DNA of 64,000 nt from Ravibacter sp037191015. GTDB taxonomy: Bacteria; Bacteroidota; Bacteroidia; Cytophagales; Spirosomataceae. Every line of letters begins with the position of its first letter. The first letter of the stretch is position 1. Location of the stretch: the NCBI GenBank assembly GCA_037191015.1, contig JBBCKD010000027.1, forward strand, positions 639,860 through 703,859, read 5' to 3'. The position numbers were made by a program, and so were the translations under genes. The notes beneath the pieces are model-generated. The model saw nothing but the letters and a program-made list of their open reading frames with translations. It searched no databases and was not told the DNA's origin. Below are positions 15,915 through 24,861 of this stretch, one piece after another.

Positions 15915-18089
15915 TTGAAAATTATACACAAGCACTCTCCGAAGCGACCTCGCTCTCTCTATCGCCATCAGTGTAAGTTGTCAGTCCCCGGTTTTCCGGT
16001 CATGCTGCTGTTGTTACTGGCTTTCTTTTCGTGTCGCACAGAACAGGACACGTACAGGCAATGGCGGGAATACCTGGGCGGCCCCGATCGCAATCATTTC
16101 AGTAAGCTTGACCAGATAACCCCCGAAAATGTTTCAAAACTGGAGCCGGCCTGGACATACAGCACCGCAGACAGCGGCCAGATGCAGGTTTCTCCCATTA
16201 TTATCGACAGTATCCTCTACGGGATCGCTCCGGGAGTCCGCGCTTTTGCGGTCCATGCGGGAACGGGTAAGGAAATATGGACATTCGGCGATACCTTAAA
16301 AAAGTGGTCGCATGTCAGCCGGGGCGTCACCTACTGGGAGGAAGGGAAAGACAAAAGGATCTTCATCGGAATAGGTCATCATCTCTATGCCCTCGACGCG
16401 CTGACAGGCAAGCCGGTACCCGGTTTTGCTGACGAAGGAAAGCTGGACCTGAGAACGGGCCTTCCCGACCATGCGCTCGAAAAATATGTCATTTCCACTA
16501 CTCCGCCGGCACTTTTCGAAAATACACTCGTGCTCTCCGTCAGGTTGTCGGAAGATACCGATGCCGCTCCCGGCGACATAAGAGCGTTTGATGCCAGGAC
16601 AGGCAAGCTCATCTGGACCTTCCATACCATTCCCTATCCGGGAGAGGAAGGACATGAAACATTTCCTCCCGATGCATACCTGAACAACGGTACCGGCGGC
16701 GCCAACAACTGGTGCGGTATGGCGGTCGATACGAAACGGGGCATTGTTTTTGCACCCACCGGGTCTTCTGCCTTTGATTTTTACGGAAGCAACCGGAAAG
16801 GACAGAATCTATATGCCAATTCGCTGATCGCGCTCGATATCAGGACCGGTAAAAAGATATGGCATTATCAGATCATCCATCACGATCTTTGGGACAGGGA
16901 CCTCCCTGCCCCGCCCAACCTCATACAGGTGAAGCACGGCGGCAAGGTCATTGACGCGGTCGCCCAGATCACCAAACACGGCTACGTCTTTGTTTTCAAC
17001 AGGGAGACCGGGGAACCGCTTTTTCCTATAGAAGAAACCCCCGTTCCTACTGACGGTCTGCCCGGAGAACACGTATGGCCCACACAACCTGTTCCTGTCA
17101 AACCGGCTCCGTTTGCAAGGCAGGGACACGAGCTTACGGAAGAAGACATCAACCCGTACTCGCCGAACCGGGAGGAATTGATCACTACCTTCAGAAAAAT
17201 CGACAAGAGTCATTTCGCCCCTCCGGGGTCGGAAGGCACGCTTATTTTCCCGGGTTTTGACGGCGGGGGCGAATGGGGAGGGGCTGCCGCGGACCCGCAT
17301 AAAGGTATCCTGTATGTAAACAGCAACGAAATGCCCTGGATATTGACGATGATCCCAACGCCCCAGGATGTTATGCTGTCGGGTCTTAGCCCCGGAGAAA
17401 GAGTCTACGCGATCAATTGCGCCACCTGCCACCAGAACGACCGGTCGGGCAGCGCAGAGAGCGGATATCCTTCACTGGTCGATATCGGCAACCGGCAAAC
17501 CCGGCAATACATCGACCAGATCATTTCGGGCGGAAAAGGCATGATGCCCGGATTCACCCAGCTGACCTCAACCGAAAAGCAATCGCTTGTCGATTTCCTG
17601 CTCGGGCAGGAAAAGACCGAGCTCGCAGACAACGGCAGTGCTCCGAAAAAACGGTTGTCCTACAGGTTCACCGGCTATCATAAATTCCTGGACCAAAACG
17701 GCCTGCCTGCATTCGGCCCACCCTGGGGTACGCTTAACGCAATTGACCTGAATACGGGGGAATACCTTTGGAAAGTCCCGCTGGGCGAGATCGATTCGCT
17801 AAAGGCTTCCGGTATCCCGACAACCGGGCTGGAAAATTACGGCGGTCCGCTGGTCACTGAAAACGGGCTGCTCTTTATCGCCGCGACAAAAGACGGGAAA
17901 TTCAGAGCTTTCGATCGCCATACGGGTAAACTGCTGTGGGAAACCACGCTTCCTGCAAGTGCCTTTGCTACCCCTGCCACTTATTCGTTCCGGGGACGTC
18001 AATACGTTGTAATTGCCTGCGGAGGCGGAAAGCTCGGCACTAAAAAAGGGAATAAGTACGTCGCATTTGCCCTGCCGGGAGAGCGCTAG
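15915..18089 (+). CDS. PQQ-dependent dehydrogenase with cytochrome c domain
   Basis: 724 residues. An eight-bladed quinoprotein propeller, interrupted by a c-type cytochrome domain, oxidises a sugar or alcohol outside the inner membrane and passes electrons to heme. Visible: 'WREYLGGPDRNHFSKLDQIT' at the N-terminus, propeller blades with repeated G-x-x-W turns, heme-binding 'CATCHQ' near residue 505 with probable Met ligand in 'GKGMMPGF', then the last blades. The frame opens with TTG at 15915. A lipobox-like 'LAFFSC' follows an ATG at 16002, so the start is uncertain and the protein may be a lipoprotein. No PQQ synthesis genes are nearby. Confidence 0.87.
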   Translation: MKIIHKHSPKRPRSLYRHQCKLSVPGFPVMLLLLLAFFSCRTEQDTYRQWREYLGGPDRNHFSKLDQITPENVSKLEPAWTYSTADSGQMQVSPIIIDSILYGIAPGVRAFAVHAGTGKEIWTFGDTLKKWSHVSRGVTYWEEGKDKRIFIGIGHHLYALDALTGKPVPGFADEGKLDLRTGLPDHALEKYVISTTPPALFENTLVLSVRLSEDTDAAPGDIRAFDARTGKLIWTFHTIPYPGEEGHETFPPDAYLNNGTGGANNWCGMAVDTKRGIVFAPTGSSAFDFYGSNRKGQNLYANSLIALDIRTGKKIWHYQIIHHDLWDRDLPAPPNLIQVKHGGKVIDAVAQITKHGYVFVFNRETGEPLFPIEETPVPTDGLPGEHVWPTQPVPVKPAPFARQGHELTEEDINPYSPNREELITTFRKIDKSHFAPPGSEGTLIFPGFDGGGEWGGAAADPHKGILYVNSNEMPWILTMIPTPQDVMLSGLSPGERVYAINCATCHQNDRSGSAESGYPSLVDIGNRQTRQYIDQIISGGKGMMPGFTQLTSTEKQSLVDFLLGQEKTELADNGSAPKKRLSYRFTGYHKFLDQNGLPAFGPPWGTLNAIDLNTGEYLWKVPLGEIDSLKASGIPTTGLENYGGPLVTENGLLFIAATKDGKFRAFDRHTGKLLWETTLPASAFATPATYSFRGRQYVVIACGGGKLGTKKGNKYVAFALPGER

Positions 18090-18094
18090 AGTTT

Positions 18095-18361
18095 CTAATT
18101 ACAGGGGTCATTGAGAAATTCTTCCAGTTGCTGCTTGGTAGCACCTGTATAAAAGGTCGGACAACTTTTGAAAAAGTCTCTCAATTCCTTTTTGTAGGCT
18201 TCGCAGTTAGCCACACTATCTTCGTTGCCCCAAGCCAGTGCTGCGGCCGACACTTTTTCTGCGTTGGCCCCGCAATTGAGCGGATTGACAGGTCCTTTCC
18301 CCTTACAGCTCATTCCCAGGATGAGACCGGCATAAAAAACGGATACGAAAAAGCTTTTCAT
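18095..18361 (-). CDS. small Cys-rich lipoprotein
   Basis: 88 residues: signal peptide with lipobox 'LGMSC' (Cys19), then a compact helical domain with four more Cys (near 30, 53, 67 and 87). The pattern 'ANCEAYKKELRDFFKSC' resembles small extracytoplasmic Bacteroidota proteins with a 'NCEAYK' motif; two disulphides are likely. Function unknown. It lies 5 bp from the PQQ dehydrogenase stop, convergently. Confidence 0.7.
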   Translation of the reverse strand: MKSFFVSVFYAGLILGMSCKGKGPVNPLNCGANAEKVSAAALAWGNEDSVANCEAYKKELRDFFKSCPTFYTGATKQQLEEFLNDPCN

Positions 18362-18452
18362 TTGATATGGATAAAGATTAGGTTATCGGATGCGTAAACA
18401 AAAATAACACGTATAATGTTACGTTCACAAAAGACTGAGTAAAGTATCGCAC

Positions 18453-18971
18453 CTAGTTATTAAGCGGTAACCCTCCGCTTAACCTTTTCCCCATTACATA
18501 ATCATTCATCCAGTAGCGCCCGATCGGGACATCTTCTTCATACAAAATAGCAAAGCCCGTTTTTTCATAAAAATACCTGGCCGGGTTATAGCGGTTGACA
18601 TTGAGCCTCAATTCCGCAGCTCCCTCAGATTTCGCGTATGTTTCGACAGCATCGAGCAATCGCCTACCCGCCCCTGTACCCTGTGCAGAAGGATTCACAT
18701 ATATTTTATGAAGCTTGAATATCTTTTCTTCCTGTTCCGAACAAGAGGCAAATCCCAGAAGCTCATCCGCCCGCTCCAGCAGGAAAAAGCGGTGGCCCGA
18801 TACATTCATCTGCCTGGCCAATGACACATCTGTATACAGCTCATCAAACATAAAATCGCACTGCTCTTTACCGACAATATGTTCGTAAGTCACCCACCAG
18901 ACCTGTTTCTGAAGATCGATGATAGCCGGAATATCAACCGGAGAACCACTTCTTATTGCTAATCCTGACAT
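18453..18971 (-). CDS. GNAT family N-acetyltransferase
   Basis: 172 residues with a single GNAT fold: N-terminal 'IDLQKQVWWVTYEHIVG', the central strand 'LHKIYVNPSAQGTGAGRRLLDA' with the acetyl-CoA pyrophosphate loop (Q/GxGxG/A), and C-terminal 'NRYNPARYFYEKTGF'. These are enough for family assignment; the acceptor is unknown. Divergent from surE; the surE promoter overlaps its 5' end. Confidence 0.88.
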   Translation of the reverse strand: MSGLAIRSGSPVDIPAIIDLQKQVWWVTYEHIVGKEQCDFMFDELYTDVSLARQMNVSGHRFFLLERADELLGFASCSEQEEKIFKLHKIYVNPSAQGTGAGRRLLDAVETYAKSEGAAELRLNVNRYNPARYFYEKTGFAILYEEDVPIGRYWMNDYVMGKRLSGGLPLNN

Positions 18972-18985
18972 ATTGCTTAATTTTG
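18956..18985 (+). promoter_or_regulatory. promoter of surE
   Basis: -33 TTG at 18956-18958 and a perfect -7 TAATTTTG at 18978-18985, 19 bp apart, 22 bp before the surE ATG. It overlaps the first codons of the divergent GNAT gene. Confidence 0.6.
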
Positions 18986-19007
18986 CCGGCTAAAGTACAG
19001 GTTTTTC

Positions 19008-19790
19008 ATGAGCATCAGCAAGCGGCCTCTCATACTGGTCACAAACGACGACGGCATCACCTCCCTGGGCATCAGAACGCTCGTCGAATTAATGGTCCGC
19101 CTGGGAGAAGTAGTGGTCGTAGCTCCCAATAGCCCCCAATCGGGAATGGGGCACGCCATTACGATGGGAGAGCCGCTCCGTCTTTACAAAACGGATATAT
19201 TTGAAGATGTCGATGAATATGAATGCTCGGGCACCCCGGTTGATTGTGTAAAGCTGGCAAAGCATCACGTACTCAAAGGCCGTAAGATCGACCTGGTCGT
19301 GAGCGGGGTCAACCACGGAAGCAACAGCTCTATCAATGTGCTGTATTCAGGCACTATGTCGGCAGCAATAGAAGGAGCTGTGGAAGGAATTCCCTCGATA
19401 GGATTTTCGCTCTGCGACTTTCGCGAAGATGCTCACTTCGACCATGCGCGGGAGGCTATTCTGAAAATCACCGGCGAAGCACTTGCAAACGGGATCCCTA
19501 AGGGCACCGCACTCAACGTTAATATTCCGGCCTATGACAACATGCCCCTGAATGGCATAAAGGTCTGCAGACAAGCCGATGCAAGGTGGCATGAAACCTT
19601 CGAGCAACGGCAGGACCCGCACGGAAGAAACTATTTCTGGATGTCGGGGGAGTTCGTAAATATTGATGAAGAAAAACCCAGTACCGACGAATGGGCCTTG
19701 GAAAACGGATTTATATCTATCGTCCCGTGCCAGTTCGATCTTACATCCTATAAAGCCATAAGTTCTATAGGTCAATGGGACTTACAGTAA
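19008..19790 (+). CDS. surE: 5'/3'-nucleotidase SurE
   Basis: Metal-dependent phosphatase acting on nucleoside 5'- and 3'-monophosphates. 260 residues. The N-terminal 'VTNDDGITSLGI' carries the adjacent Asp metal ligands; 'VVSGVNHGSNSSINVLYSGT' carries the conserved Asn ligand; 'GTPVDCVKLA' is also family-typical. Followed by a GH3-like gene after 54 bp on the same strand. Confidence 0.95.
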   Translation: MSISKRPLILVTNDDGITSLGIRTLVELMVRLGEVVVVAPNSPQSGMGHAITMGEPLRLYKTDIFEDVDEYECSGTPVDCVKLAKHHVLKGRKIDLVVSGVNHGSNSSINVLYSGTMSAAIEGAVEGIPSIGFSLCDFREDAHFDHAREAILKITGEALANGIPKGTALNVNIPAYDNMPLNGIKVCRQADARWHETFEQRQDPHGRNYFWMSGEFVNIDEEKPSTDEWALENGFISIVPCQFDLTSYKAISSIGQWDLQ

Positions 19791-19844
19791 AATCTGACAC
19801 AAATTATTTTCCAAGCATCTTTTATTTCCTAACTCTGCTGTCTA

Positions 19845-21404
19845 ATGGCGCTTTTGGGTAACCTTATTAAAACCGGGGTAAAGTTGGGGAACATGGTTGT
19901 TTTTCGTTCCCGCATCGATTCCGAACCTCTGCAGAGAAAATCACTGGCGAAGCTTCTGGCAAAAGCGAGAGATACTGCATTCGGACAAGAATATGATTTT
20001 GAGGACATCCTGGCCAAGGCGCTTTACCGCCGCGACCTGTCTTATTACGAGGCCTATAAAAAATTGCCGGTTTATGACTACAGCGCTATGCATCGTGATT
20101 GGTGGCATAGGGTTATAAACGGGGAAAAAGACATTTGCTGGCCCGGACGCGTGAAGTATTTTGCGCTGAGCTCCGGCACATCGGAAGCCGCAAGTAAACA
20201 GATACCGGTAACGAAAGCGATGTCCAAGGCGATTCAGCGCACCAGCATACGACAAATTCTGGCGCTCGGACAATACAGGGACCTGCCGGACGATCTCTAT
20301 GAAAAAGGATTCCTGATGCTGAGCGGCAGCACCAACCTCTCCAGGATCGATCACCGGTTCGAAGGAGACCTGAGTGGTATATCCGCCGGCCAGATCCCCT
20401 TCTGGTTCAAACCGTATTACAAGCCCGGAGAAGATATTGCCCGCACAAAAGACTGGGAAACCAAGCTGAACGAGATTGCAAAAGCGGCGCACAAATGGGA
20501 CATCGGGTATATTGTCGGTGTTCCCGCATGGCTTCAGCTGCTGCTGGAACGCATCATTTCACACTACAAGGTTGACAACATTCACGATATCTGGCCTAAC
20601 CTGCACGTCTTTGCGCACGGGGGCGTCTCTTTTGAACCTTACAGGAAGGGTTTCCAGAAATTGCTGGGCCGCCCTATCCACTATATAGAGACTTATCTCG
20701 CTTCGGAGGGTTTCCTAGCTTACCAGACCCACCCGGAAGCCCGGGGTATGCAGCTCGTGCTCGATAACGGGATTTTTTTCGAGTTTATTCCTTTCAATGA
20801 AAAGAATTTCGATGCGGAAGGAAACGTGGTTGCCAATCCTGAAACTTTCCTGCTCCACGAAGCCGAGGAAGGCAGGGAATATGCCCTCCTGATCTCTACC
20901 TGCTCAGGTGCATGGCGGTACCTGATAGGCGATACGGTCAAAATTGTAAACAAGCCCGGCGCCGAAATTATCATCACAGGGCGGACAAAGCATTTCCTCA
21001 GCCTTTGCGGAGAGCATTTGTCGGTCGACAATATGAATAAGGCGGTAGACCTTGTCTCGGAAAAGCTCGGGATCTCCATTCCCGAATTTACTGTGATCGG
21101 GAAGAGAAATGAAAATGGTTTTTCTCATCAATGGTATGTGGCTACCGATAGCCCGGCGGATCCGGAAGTGCTGAAGGAGCTTCTCGACGATTACCTGAAA
21201 AAGCTGAATGACGACTACGTAGTGGAACGGAGGCATGCACTTAACGAGATTACGGTTACCCCTCTCCCGGTCAAAGCATTTTACGGCTGGATGGAAAGCC
21301 GGGGAAAGATGGGGGGCCAGAATAAATTTGCCAGGGTTTTGAAAAACAAACAGGTAGAGGAATGGGAGGAATATCTCCGGACCCACGATTTCCCTGTTGC
21401 GTAG
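19845..21404 (+). CDS. GH3-like acyl-adenylate protein
   Basis: 519 residues, related to plant GH3 acyl-acid amido synthetases (ANL-like adenylating fold). The N-terminal 'LAKARDTAFGQEYDF' followed by the ATP-binding 'YFALSSGTSEAASKQIPVT' (P-loop-like SSGTS), the middle 'IETYLASEGFLAYQ' and 'WRYLIGDTVKI' (GDTV, nucleotide-contacting) are clear. Bacterial members are widespread in Bacteroidota without an assigned reaction; amide or thioester formation through an acyl-AMP is the family expectation. No neighbouring gene reveals the substrate. Confidence 0.85.
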   Translation: MALLGNLIKTGVKLGNMVVFRSRIDSEPLQRKSLAKLLAKARDTAFGQEYDFEDILAKALYRRDLSYYEAYKKLPVYDYSAMHRDWWHRVINGEKDICWPGRVKYFALSSGTSEAASKQIPVTKAMSKAIQRTSIRQILALGQYRDLPDDLYEKGFLMLSGSTNLSRIDHRFEGDLSGISAGQIPFWFKPYYKPGEDIARTKDWETKLNEIAKAAHKWDIGYIVGVPAWLQLLLERIISHYKVDNIHDIWPNLHVFAHGGVSFEPYRKGFQKLLGRPIHYIETYLASEGFLAYQTHPEARGMQLVLDNGIFFEFIPFNEKNFDAEGNVVANPETFLLHEAEEGREYALLISTCSGAWRYLIGDTVKIVNKPGAEIIITGRTKHFLSLCGEHLSVDNMNKAVDLVSEKLGISIPEFTVIGKRNENGFSHQWYVATDSPADPEVLKELLDDYLKKLNDDYVVERRHALNEITVTPLPVKAFYGWMESRGKMGGQNKFARVLKNKQVEEWEEYLRTHDFPVA

Positions 21405-21506
21405 CTTACCGTCAACCGGCGCGCCTATCATACAAAACCCGTATCTGAGGCAACATTTTGTGCTCCGGTTTTGTTTAGAATATAGTGTCGTGTTTATAAT
21501 CCGGCT

Positions 21507-22022
21507 ATGAAGATGCTGAAACCTGCGCTTGTCAGAATCCTGCTTATAATTATGCTCTGTCCCGTCGTTTCCTGCGGACAGAACAACAGAGGTACGGCTA
21601 AAAATCCCAAGAAAATGAACAACGAAGAAACGATCGTGAGAAGCGATGCTGAATGGAAACAGCAGCTTACGCCTGAACAATATTACATTCTGCGGGAAAA
21701 GGGGACCGAACGGCCTTTTACCGGCAAGCTCCTGATGAACAAGGAAAACGGCTTGTATAAGTGCGCCGGCTGCGGGAATGTACTTTTTTCGTCGGACAGC
21801 AAATTTGATTCGCATTGCGGGTGGCCGAGCTTCGACCGGGAGATAGCGGAAGGAAAAATCAACAAACACCGGGATACTTCGCACGGGATGATCAGGATAG
21901 AAATTACCTGCGCCAAATGCGGCGGGCACCTGGGCCACGTTTTTGACGACGGCCCCACCGACACCGGGCTCCGCTATTGTGTCAATTCGCTGTCGCTGGA
22001 GTTTACGAAAGCGGAAAAATAG
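21507..22022 (+). CDS. msrB: peptide-methionine (R)-S-oxide reductase, lipoprotein form
   Basis: Reduces R-methionine sulphoxide in proteins. 171 residues; a signal peptide with lipobox 'CPVVSC' puts it outside the cytoplasm, unlike the usual cytosolic MsrB. The domain is complete: zinc-binding pairs CAGC (near 90) and CAKC (near 132), 'FDSHCGWPSFD' and the catalytic Cys in 'GLRYCVNSLSL'. Role: repair of oxidised envelope proteins. Confidence 0.93.
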   Translation: MKMLKPALVRILLIIMLCPVVSCGQNNRGTAKNPKKMNNEETIVRSDAEWKQQLTPEQYYILREKGTERPFTGKLLMNKENGLYKCAGCGNVLFSSDSKFDSHCGWPSFDREIAEGKINKHRDTSHGMIRIEITCAKCGGHLGHVFDDGPTDTGLRYCVNSLSLEFTKAEK

Positions 22023-22077
22023 ATATCCCGAAGAGCGCGGGAATCCAGTCCTTCCCGGACAGCCTTTGAGGACCGGC

Positions 22078-22107
22078 TCCCCCTCCTGCCAAGGAGGAGG
22101 TTGGGGG
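22078..22107. repeat. palindromic intergenic repeat (REP-like)
   Basis: A C-rich arm followed by its G-rich complement, with a core cctcct-gcca-aggagg at 22084-22099. The pattern resembles short dispersed palindromes common between genes in this phylum. It lies between msrB and trhO and just touches the trhO -33 region. It has no T run, so a terminator role is doubtful. Confidence 0.45.
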
Positions 22108-22135
22108 TTGGTCAGCCAATTTTACATTATATTTG
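22108..22135 (+). promoter_or_regulatory. promoter of trhO
   Basis: -33 TTG at 22108-22110 and a perfect -7 TATATTTG at 22128-22135, spacer 17. Transcription would begin near 22142, which rules out a TTG start at 22133 and supports the ATG at 22190. Confidence 0.65.
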
Positions 22136-22189
22136 TACCCTGAATCAGTAAAAACCCTTATCGGGTGGGGTGTACCCGATCGGACAGAA

Positions 22190-23158
22190 ATGGAAGACAA
22201 ACCTTATCGCGTACTGCTTTATTATAATTATACCCGTATAGATAACGCCGACGAATACCGCGACGAGCACCACCTGTTCTGTGTTGAAAACAACCTGCTG
22301 GGCCGCGTCATTATTTCGCGGGAAGGATTGAACGGCACTGTTTCGGGACTCGCCGGAGACTGTGAGAAATACATGCGGTTCATCCTGGATGACCCCAGGT
22401 TTTGCCGTACCCAGTTCAAAGTCGAGCACCACGATAAGCACACATTCCATAAGCTCCATGTCCGGGTCAAGAATGAGATCGTCAACTCGGATCTGCCCGT
22501 AGATCCCACCGTACGTACCGGGAAGCACCTGGAGCCTTCGGACTTCAGGGCTATGATCAACGATCCTGATGTAGTACTGGTCGACATGCGCTCGAACTAC
22601 GAGCACCAGCTCGGAAAGTTCAAAGGGGCCGTTACATTCGACATGGAAAACCTGAGGGAGCTACCCGGGCATATCGACGAGATAGCCCATCTTAAAAACA
22701 AGAAGATCATTACCTATTGTACAGGAGGCATCAAATGCGAAAAGGCCAGCGCCTACCTGATTGACCAGGGCTTTACCGACGTATACCAATTGCACGGAGG
22801 CATCATACGCTACGGGCTCGAGGAAGGCGGGGAAAATTTTGACGGCAAATGCTACGTCTTCGATAACCGCGTTGCGGTAGATGTCAACCAGGTAAACCCG
22901 GAGACTATTTCCACCTGCTATGTATGCGGTACGCCCAGCGGCAGGATGGTAAACTGCGCTAACGCCGAATGCAACAGGCATGTCCCGATCTGCGAAGCGT
23001 GCAGCGATACGCTGGACGGAGCCTGCTCGGAGGCTTGTCAGCATCACCCGGCCAAAAGGCCTTATGACGGAAGGGGCTACTACCCTACCCCGAGCAATAA
23101 CTATACACCTTTGCAGGGTTTCAGGAGCAGAAAGAAGCAGCTCAAGGTGCTGAAGTGA
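22190..23158 (+). CDS. trhO: tRNA uridine(34) hydroxylase TrhO (rhodanese-like)
   Basis: Oxygen-dependent formation of 5-hydroxyuridine at the tRNA wobble position. 322 residues from the ATG at 22190. N-terminal acylphosphatase-like part ('YYNYTRIDNAD', 'RVIISREGLNGTVSG'), central rhodanese domain with active-site loop 'TYCTGGIKCEKAS', and a C-terminal Cys-rich region (CYVCG, CANAEC, CEAC, CSEAC) that probably binds zinc. The longer frame to 22133 is rejected because the -7 element overlaps it. Confidence 0.93.
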   Translation: MEDKPYRVLLYYNYTRIDNADEYRDEHHLFCVENNLLGRVIISREGLNGTVSGLAGDCEKYMRFILDDPRFCRTQFKVEHHDKHTFHKLHVRVKNEIVNSDLPVDPTVRTGKHLEPSDFRAMINDPDVVLVDMRSNYEHQLGKFKGAVTFDMENLRELPGHIDEIAHLKNKKIITYCTGGIKCEKASAYLIDQGFTDVYQLHGGIIRYGLEEGGENFDGKCYVFDNRVAVDVNQVNPETISTCYVCGTPSGRMVNCANAECNRHVPICEACSDTLDGACSEACQHHPAKRPYDGRGYYPTPSNNYTPLQGFRSRKKQLKVLK

Positions 23159-23170
23159 AAATTTCCCTAC

Positions 23171-24070
23171 CTACCGGACGCCGTACCTGATCAGGTTTTT
23201 GAGCCTGAGATAAAAAGGCAGGTCGTAAAAGCTTTTAAAGGCTCTTATCACTGCTTCATCGCGCTGAAGGTCTGCCTCTATCCGTACGTCCTCCCGGTTC
23301 ATTTTCACATCATAGGCGCGTGTACTGAAAGTGAAATTAGTACCGCTGCCGTCAGTTCCGATATTCGTTACCTTAGATTTGACGGGGTAAATGCCATATG
23401 CTCCCTGCACTGCCTGCGCAGCGCACCACCTCACGGCCCATGAATCAATTACGCCTGTCTGCTGCTTATACAGCATCGGCCAGAGGTCGTTACCACCTTC
23501 CAGGAGCTGTCTTTTCAAACGGGGATCGTTCTGCAACTGCACATAATGAGCATTTCCCCAGTCAGCAGCAGACCACCTGTCGGCCCAGGTACCCCAGCCC
23601 CATGAACTTGCGCGGGGGGCAAGATAAAAATCCTTCTCATATCCCGCCGGCAGACGTATAGGCGGCGCATACCCGGTTACCGTGAAAATGTCAGGTCTTG
23701 ACTGATAAGTATCCAGCAAACGGTTCATGACCGTCAGGAAATCGGGCGTCGTCACCAGGTCGTCTTCCAGGACTATTACCTTGCCGTATTCGTTCACAAC
23801 GCCGGTAACCTCTTCGATTACCGACCGGGATAAACCCCGGTTATGCTCAGATTCGGCTATTGAAACCTCCCCGAAACCCTCTATGGTACGGATATACCTC
23901 CGTACTTCCAGGACCCGCTCCCGGTCGTGCTCTCCCCTGGGTCCATCGGAAAAAATAAACAACCTGCTCCTGTGTGCAAGCGTGTTGTCTCTCAAAGCCT
24001 CAATAGTCTGCCTCAGATGGCCGGGGCGGTTAAAACAAAAAACCACGACGGGCGCCAGCGGGTCCTTCAT
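23171..24070 (-). CDS. glycosyltransferase (GT-A fold)
   Basis: 299 residues. N-terminal 'VVVFCFNRPGHLRQTIEAL' is the nucleotide-sugar binding start of a GNT-I/GT2-like GT-A domain; 'VIVLEDDLVTTPDFL' carries the metal-binding EDD motif; 'SSWGWGTWADRW' is a repeated feature of this subgroup. Overlaps the upstream methyltransferase by 4 bp (ATGA), so the two are translated together. Probably works on surface glycans together with the flippase gene nearby; donor and acceptor unknown. Confidence 0.85.
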   Translation of the reverse strand: MKDPLAPVVVFCFNRPGHLRQTIEALRDNTLAHRSRLFIFSDGPRGEHDRERVLEVRRYIRTIEGFGEVSIAESEHNRGLSRSVIEEVTGVVNEYGKVIVLEDDLVTTPDFLTVMNRLLDTYQSRPDIFTVTGYAPPIRLPAGYEKDFYLAPRASSWGWGTWADRWSAADWGNAHYVQLQNDPRLKRQLLEGGNDLWPMLYKQQTGVIDSWAVRWCAAQAVQGAYGIYPVKSKVTNIGTDGSGTNFTFSTRAYDVKMNREDVRIEADLQRDEAVIRAFKSFYDLPFYLRLKNLIRYGVR

Positions 24071-24693
24071 ACACGCGCTCCGGGCTTTACTGCATCCACA
24101 ATCAGCGACGTATAACCCAGCTTACCGTCCTGGTTCCGTTCATCAAAACGGGCCGAACGTTTCACCATTCCATCTTCGGGGTCCCATTCCGCCTGGTGAA
24201 ATACATGCGCTTCATCATGATATTCCAAAAGCCTCACTTCGAAGCCGGTATCCGCAAGCTCTGCCGACATCAGCTGATAGTTGTACAGTATTTTGTGGTC
24301 GTCGGCGCCATGTCCCCATCCGCCCGGCCTTACCATTTCAATATAATCCGGCGACGCGTGAAAACCGTCGGGAACCGCTACCCGGAGAAATCCCCCGGGT
24401 TTCAGGTAGCGGAAGCAATTGCTGAAAGCCAGCCTTCCCTGTTCCGGGGTGAGATGCTCCCAAACATGTTCCGCCAGGATGATGTCTATGGATCCGGGCT
24501 GAAAATACTTTTCCCAATTGTCCTTCTTCAATATATCCAGCGTATTGATATCTGTATGTATCCAGCCAGGGAAAAACGTATAACAAGCGCCTATTACCAG
24601 CTTTACCGGCTTTTTTTTTGAATAAGTCCTCAACTGCCACAAGCTGTGGGGCTTCTGCAGGTAAGCCACCCAGATTTTCTGAAAAATATTCAT
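24067..24693 (-). CDS. SAM-dependent methyltransferase-like protein
   Basis: About 208 residues from the ATG at 24693. Methyltransf_11-like: 'LVIGACYTFFPGWIHTDIN' in the motif I position (the glycine pattern is degenerate), 'IILAEHVWEHL' and 'RYLKPGGFLRVAVPDG' are typical. The longer frame to 24753 is unlikely because a perfect -7 element (24724-24731) lies in it. First gene of a two-gene unit with the glycosyltransferase; may methylate a sugar or lipid intermediate. Confidence 0.8.
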   Translation of the reverse strand: MNIFQKIWVAYLQKPHSLWQLRTYSKKKPVKLVIGACYTFFPGWIHTDINTLDILKKDNWEKYFQPGSIDIILAEHVWEHLTPEQGRLAFSNCFRYLKPGGFLRVAVPDGFHASPDYIEMVRPGGWGHGADDHKILYNYQLMSAELADTGFEVRLLEYHDEAHVFHQAEWDPEDGMVKRSARFDERNQDGKLGYTSLIVDAVKPGARV

Positions 24694-24723
24694 TTCGACA
24701 TAAGTTATACCACTACAAAAATG

Positions 24724-24731
24724 CAAATTTA
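24724..24731 (-). promoter_or_regulatory. -7 promoter element of the methyltransferase/glycosyltransferase unit
   Basis: Reads TAAATTTG on the - strand, a perfect TAnnTTTG, about 30 bp before the ATG at 24693. A TTTG lies 23 bp further upstream (24755-24758), slightly beyond the usual spacing. Confidence 0.55.
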
Positions 24732-24861
24732 CTAACACAGTCCCTGCACCCATTCAAAAACAGTCGGCCTGCCAGAAGACGGATGGGCTCTCTATCCTGT
24801 AAAAATTGTATTTTCGCGAGTCGAAAGGATTTGCTTTCGCAAACACAAATTACTTCCGCCT

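Noticed and set aside
20904..21938. 344-codon frame antisense to the GH3-like and msrB genes
   Set aside because: Sense strand has clear domains in two genes; the antisense product has no recognisable fold.
22133..22189. N-terminal extension of TrhO from a TTG
   Set aside because: The -7 element occupies the TTG, so this part is untranslated or untranscribed.
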